From Mesostigma viride (lineage: Eukaryota; Streptophyta; Mesostigmatophyceae; Mesostigmatales; Mesostigmataceae), in assembly GCA_009746045.1 (NCBI GenBank), contig RPFO01000594.1:648449-712448 (forward strand): a stretch of DNA of 64,000 nt. The letters are read 5' to 3'. Made by a program: the position numbers and the translations under genes. The notes beneath the pieces are model-generated. The model was not told the DNA's origin, did no database searches, and saw only the letters and a list, made by a program, of their open reading frames with translations. This document shows, piece after piece, positions 61,163 to 64,000 of this stretch (positions within the stretch are counted from its first letter, which is position 1; each line of letters begins with the position of its first letter).

Positions 61163-61345
61163 CAACATCTAAACTCTTCTCTTAATCAACAATCTATATT
61201 ACCAATAGCCGCCGCCTGTCAAACAGATCCTATTCATCACGCGCGTCAACGCCCCGTCATCGCCCCGTCATCGCCCCGTCATCGCTCCGTGATCGCCATG
61301 CCGACTGCCGAGGGCCAACCTCTTAACTCTTTATTCGGAGTAATA

Positions 61346-62464
61346 GTTAACTGCCGGCATTGCCATACAAGAAGAAGCTCTCGATCCTAGGTATAGACTA
61401 CCTCGGGTATCATCATCGTAATTGCTAGCATCGAGATCATTCATACCTACCGACGATGGCCAGCTGCAAAAGAAAAATGTCGACCAACAGACAGGACCTA
61501 TCGCCGGGAACCCTCAAGGCAATAAGGGCGAGACAGGCTTTCACCGTTAAGTAAAGTTGTCCACATCGTGCTAAGGAATTTGTGCTAATCTATGAGTACC
61601 TATATGGACACTTTGTCGCATTTTTTACATGGCAAATAAGCGATGTATGTGTCATGTAGGCTGCCATTGGTGCATGCATGCATGGGCCAGCAATGATGGT
61701 CAGAGGTACATTGTGCCTATGAGATAACCATCGATTTGTTGATCAGCAAGTGATTCATTACGTGAGACAACAATATGTTTGGGGGCTAAGCTTCTTACAT
61801 TGGTCACATGGCCCGCCATAATTGTTTTCTTATGTGTTTAAGGTTAGGGCTCTGTTCATGACTGAACGTCATGAACGCGCTCTATTCATGACATTGATTA
61901 ATTGATTTTAATTAGTCTCATGTCCATGTTGGGGGACCGGGATCTCTGAATTCCCCAAAGAAGATATAGTGGAAGTCCCCCAAGACGTCAATATCCGTCA
62001 AGACGTCAATAACTACATGTATGTCCACAGCTCAGCTAGTAGTCTAAAATATGGGCCTCGAGCTAATCTTGCACGCAAGCAATGCCTATCATCAAGGATG
62101 AATTAATGCCTATCAACAAGGAGACAATCATGCTTGTTAAATTTCCTAGGACCCACAACTGGGGGGTCGTAGTCTTTGACAATGTCCGCCTGGGCAACGC
62201 TACTAATCCTACATATCCGAGGTCCCATGTATGAATAAGAGGGGTTGAGCGGATGACGCCAACAGTGTCTGTGCTCTGCATGTCAGCTAAAATCATATCG
62301 CGGAGACAAACATATGGCGGTATGTCCAATGTTGGCCACTGCGTCGCCTAACAGGTTGTTACATGGTCGGCAAGGGCCTGACCATGTAAGAAGATATCTC
62401 CCTGGCTGGCCAGTCCACAAGGAACCAGCAGGGACCTCATCTGAATCAACCTGATTTATTAACT
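61346..62464. other. No gene recognised
   Basis: Unique DNA; no frame with recognisable motifs. Confidence 0.5.
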
Positions 62465-62592
62465 AACTACTTAATTCATTTATTAAACTCATGCCCCCAT
62501 TAGGGAGTCAAGGAGCATTAGTTAACCCCGATTCATTCATTAATTAATTATTTAAACACGTGCTCCCGTTGGGGAGTCACGGAGCACCGAAG
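62465..62592. repeat. Diverged direct duplication, about 100 bp apart
   Basis: ttcatttattaaactcatgc, cccattagggagtcaaggagc and ttaattatttaaacacgtgc, tcccgttggggagtcacggagc are two copies of one unit. Confidence 0.7.
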
Positions 62593-62828
62593 TGCTTTTA
62601 ATGCCTGTGTGTGCACAACAGGAGAAAGGGCAGAGACCCCCAGTCTCCTTCATGCCTAAGGCATGCCACAGCTGCATTCGGGAACGCTAGCTAAACGGAC
62701 ACGCTAACGATCCGGCAATCTGTGGGTGCAATAAGACCCATGTGAGCATGGCATAACACTAGGAGCGTGGGCAAGTAATCTCATCATAGCCAGGACGTAG
62801 CATGGCTGTACTAGGACTATACCCCGAT

Positions 62829-63366
62829 CAATGGATGGATGGATGGATGGATGGATGGATGGATGGATGGATGGATGGATGGATGGATGGATGGATGGAT
62901 GGATGGATGGATGGATGGATGGATGGATGGATGGATGGATGGATGGATGGATGGATGGATGGATGGATGGATGGATGGATGGATGGATGGATGGATGGAT
63001 GGATGGATGGATGGATGGATGGATGGATGGATGGATGGATGGATGGATGGATGGATGGATGGATGGATGGATGGATGGATGGATGGATGGATGGATGGAT
63101 GGATGGATGGATGGATGGATGGATGGATGGATGGATGGATGGATGGATGGATGGATGGATGGATGGATGGATGGATGGATGGATGGATGGATGGATGGAT
63201 GGATGGATGGATGGATGGATGGATGGATGGATGGATGGATGGATGGATGGATGGATGGATGGATGGATGGATGGATGGATGGATGGATGGATGGATGGAT
63301 GGATGGATGGATGGATGGATGGATGGATGGATGGATGGATGGATGGATGGATGGATGGATGGATGT
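62829..63366. repeat. (GGAT)n tetranucleotide microsatellite, about 134 copies
   Basis: Uninterrupted ggat repeats over about 538 bp. The Met-Asp-Gly-Trp and Ile-His-Pro-Ser frames are artefacts. Confidence 0.98.
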
Positions 63367-63712
63367 CAGGCTTGTCTTACATGATGCAGTGGAACTTTGG
63401 TGCTGGAGGGTTAATTGTGGCCCGGTCTGGTTTAGCTTCAGTGCTCTCATGGCGGCCTTCATTTGTAATTATTTGAATGCATGCCCATTGGGCCATGCAT
63501 AGTGTATATTTTTTACGCATGCACGCCCATTATGTATCGCTGGGTCCATCCCATCAATGCTTGTTTATTGCCAGGTCTGGTGTAAGTAAGTTAGTACTTG
63601 CGTGTCATGCGCATGGGCATGTTTAGAGTACTATGCTAATCTCTTTAGAAACATAATTACACGGAAGTTACAAATCTCATCTGCATCATGCCCCAAGACA
63701 CTACATTAAAGA
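63367..63712. other. No gene recognised
   Basis: Unique DNA between the microsatellite and the LINE end. Confidence 0.5.
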
Positions 63713-63716
63713 ATCA

Positions 63717-64000
63717 AATAAAATTATAACATGCCTCCGTTGGGAGATCATGCAGCACATGCATATTCCTTGCTGAATGGGTAGAGGTGGGTCAAGCCGC
63801 GACATCGAAATAAGCTAACTCTAAGCTATCTAGTCTACAAAATCCTCACTACACTTCTCCCCAAAGCGCCCCTTCCGCTTTGGGGGAGGGGGCTTACCCA
63901 CATGGGCTGGCGTGTGAGCCGGGACATTGGTCTTCCACCTCTTCTTGTTCTGCATAGGAACAGAGAGCGAAGAAATGCGGTGTGGGGACCCCTTCTCGTG
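63717..64000 (-). mobile_element. LINE 3' end running off the window
   Basis: aaataaaattataacatgcc, tccgttgggagatcatgcag and ccgctttgggggagggggct parallel the minus-strand LINE at 21217-21400. Diverged minus-strand coding (relatives of the PPPPKRRRR tail and the RWKK segment) begins by about 63890. The body lies beyond 64000. Confidence 0.88.

Larger units (their letters stand above)
60622..61345. repeat. Composite about 285-bp repeat units with long hairpins
   Basis: Modules recur in order: ctatattaccaatagccgcc-type start, gtcaacgccccgtcatcgcc with tandem ccccgtcatcg, gccgagggccaacctcttaa, ttattcggagtaatagtcaa, and a hairpin module. About two and a half units are present. Confidence 0.88.

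Noticed and set aside
62704-63502. Met-Asp-Gly-Trp and Ile-His-Pro-Ser repeat ORFs
   Set aside because: Frames of the (GGAT)n microsatellite.

Overview
The window is nuclear DNA of a eukaryote. Coding stretches are interrupted by GT-AG introns, non-coding space is filled with long mini- and microsatellites, and LINE, LTR and DNA transposons are nested in one another. The one recognisable host gene is closest in motif pattern to plant and animal cystinosins. Together with the repeat style this suggests a green alga (chlorophyte or prasinophyte); that is an inference and I cannot name a genus.

Region 1 (1-18221, + strand): a cystinosin (lysosomal cystine/H+ symporter, PQ-loop family). Its 5' end lies left of the window or was not recognised. 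I traced ten coding exons: 2401-2426, 3686-3739, 5339-5417, 6860-6905, 7666-7709, 9188-9312, 11377-11419, 12534-12651, 14956-15005 and 17145-18221. All nine junctions use GT/AG, all phases agree, and the first nine exons sum to 585 nt (195 codons). Most introns carry a large repeat array of their own: a 35-bp repeat; hexamers that switch to GGGGTC; 66-bp and 28-bp repeats; a 56-bp repeat; a roughly 1.1-kb all-purine tract plus ATCACCC; and a 48-bp repeat. The most 5' visible sequence holds 36-bp and 24-bp arrays.

Region 2 (18222-31700): a small inverted-repeat element, an unassigned coding-like ORF, a 5'-truncated LINE on the minus strand (21217-23407, 12-bp target duplication), a ~176-bp satellite, and a related LINE on the plus strand (24966-28144, 10-bp target duplication) whose reverse transcriptase has been deleted. 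Multi-copy sequence of unknown nature follows.

Region 3 (31705-55678): nested insertions. A decayed LTR-type element, 'A' (+ strand; gag, CCHC knuckle, integrase, then protease), is split at 37436-40678 by a CACTA-type DNA transposon with a 2-bp TC duplication. It is split again at 40830-51971 by a young Ty3/gypsy chromovirus, 'B' (- strand; two 704-bp LTRs, 5-bp AGGTG duplication, chromodomain integrase, extra ORF after integrase). B's gag is itself split at 47828-49564 by an element ending in a 16-bp palindrome. A copia-type reverse transcriptase fragment at 54702-55678 may be the displaced 3' part of A.

Region 4 (55679-64000): no host gene seen. It has a 15-bp array, a 50-bp array, (GA)n, a 68-bp polyadenylated insertion with a 20-bp target duplication, a 108-bp array, composite repeats with long perfect hairpins, a (GGAT)n tract of about 540 bp, and the 3' end of another minus-strand LINE at the right edge.
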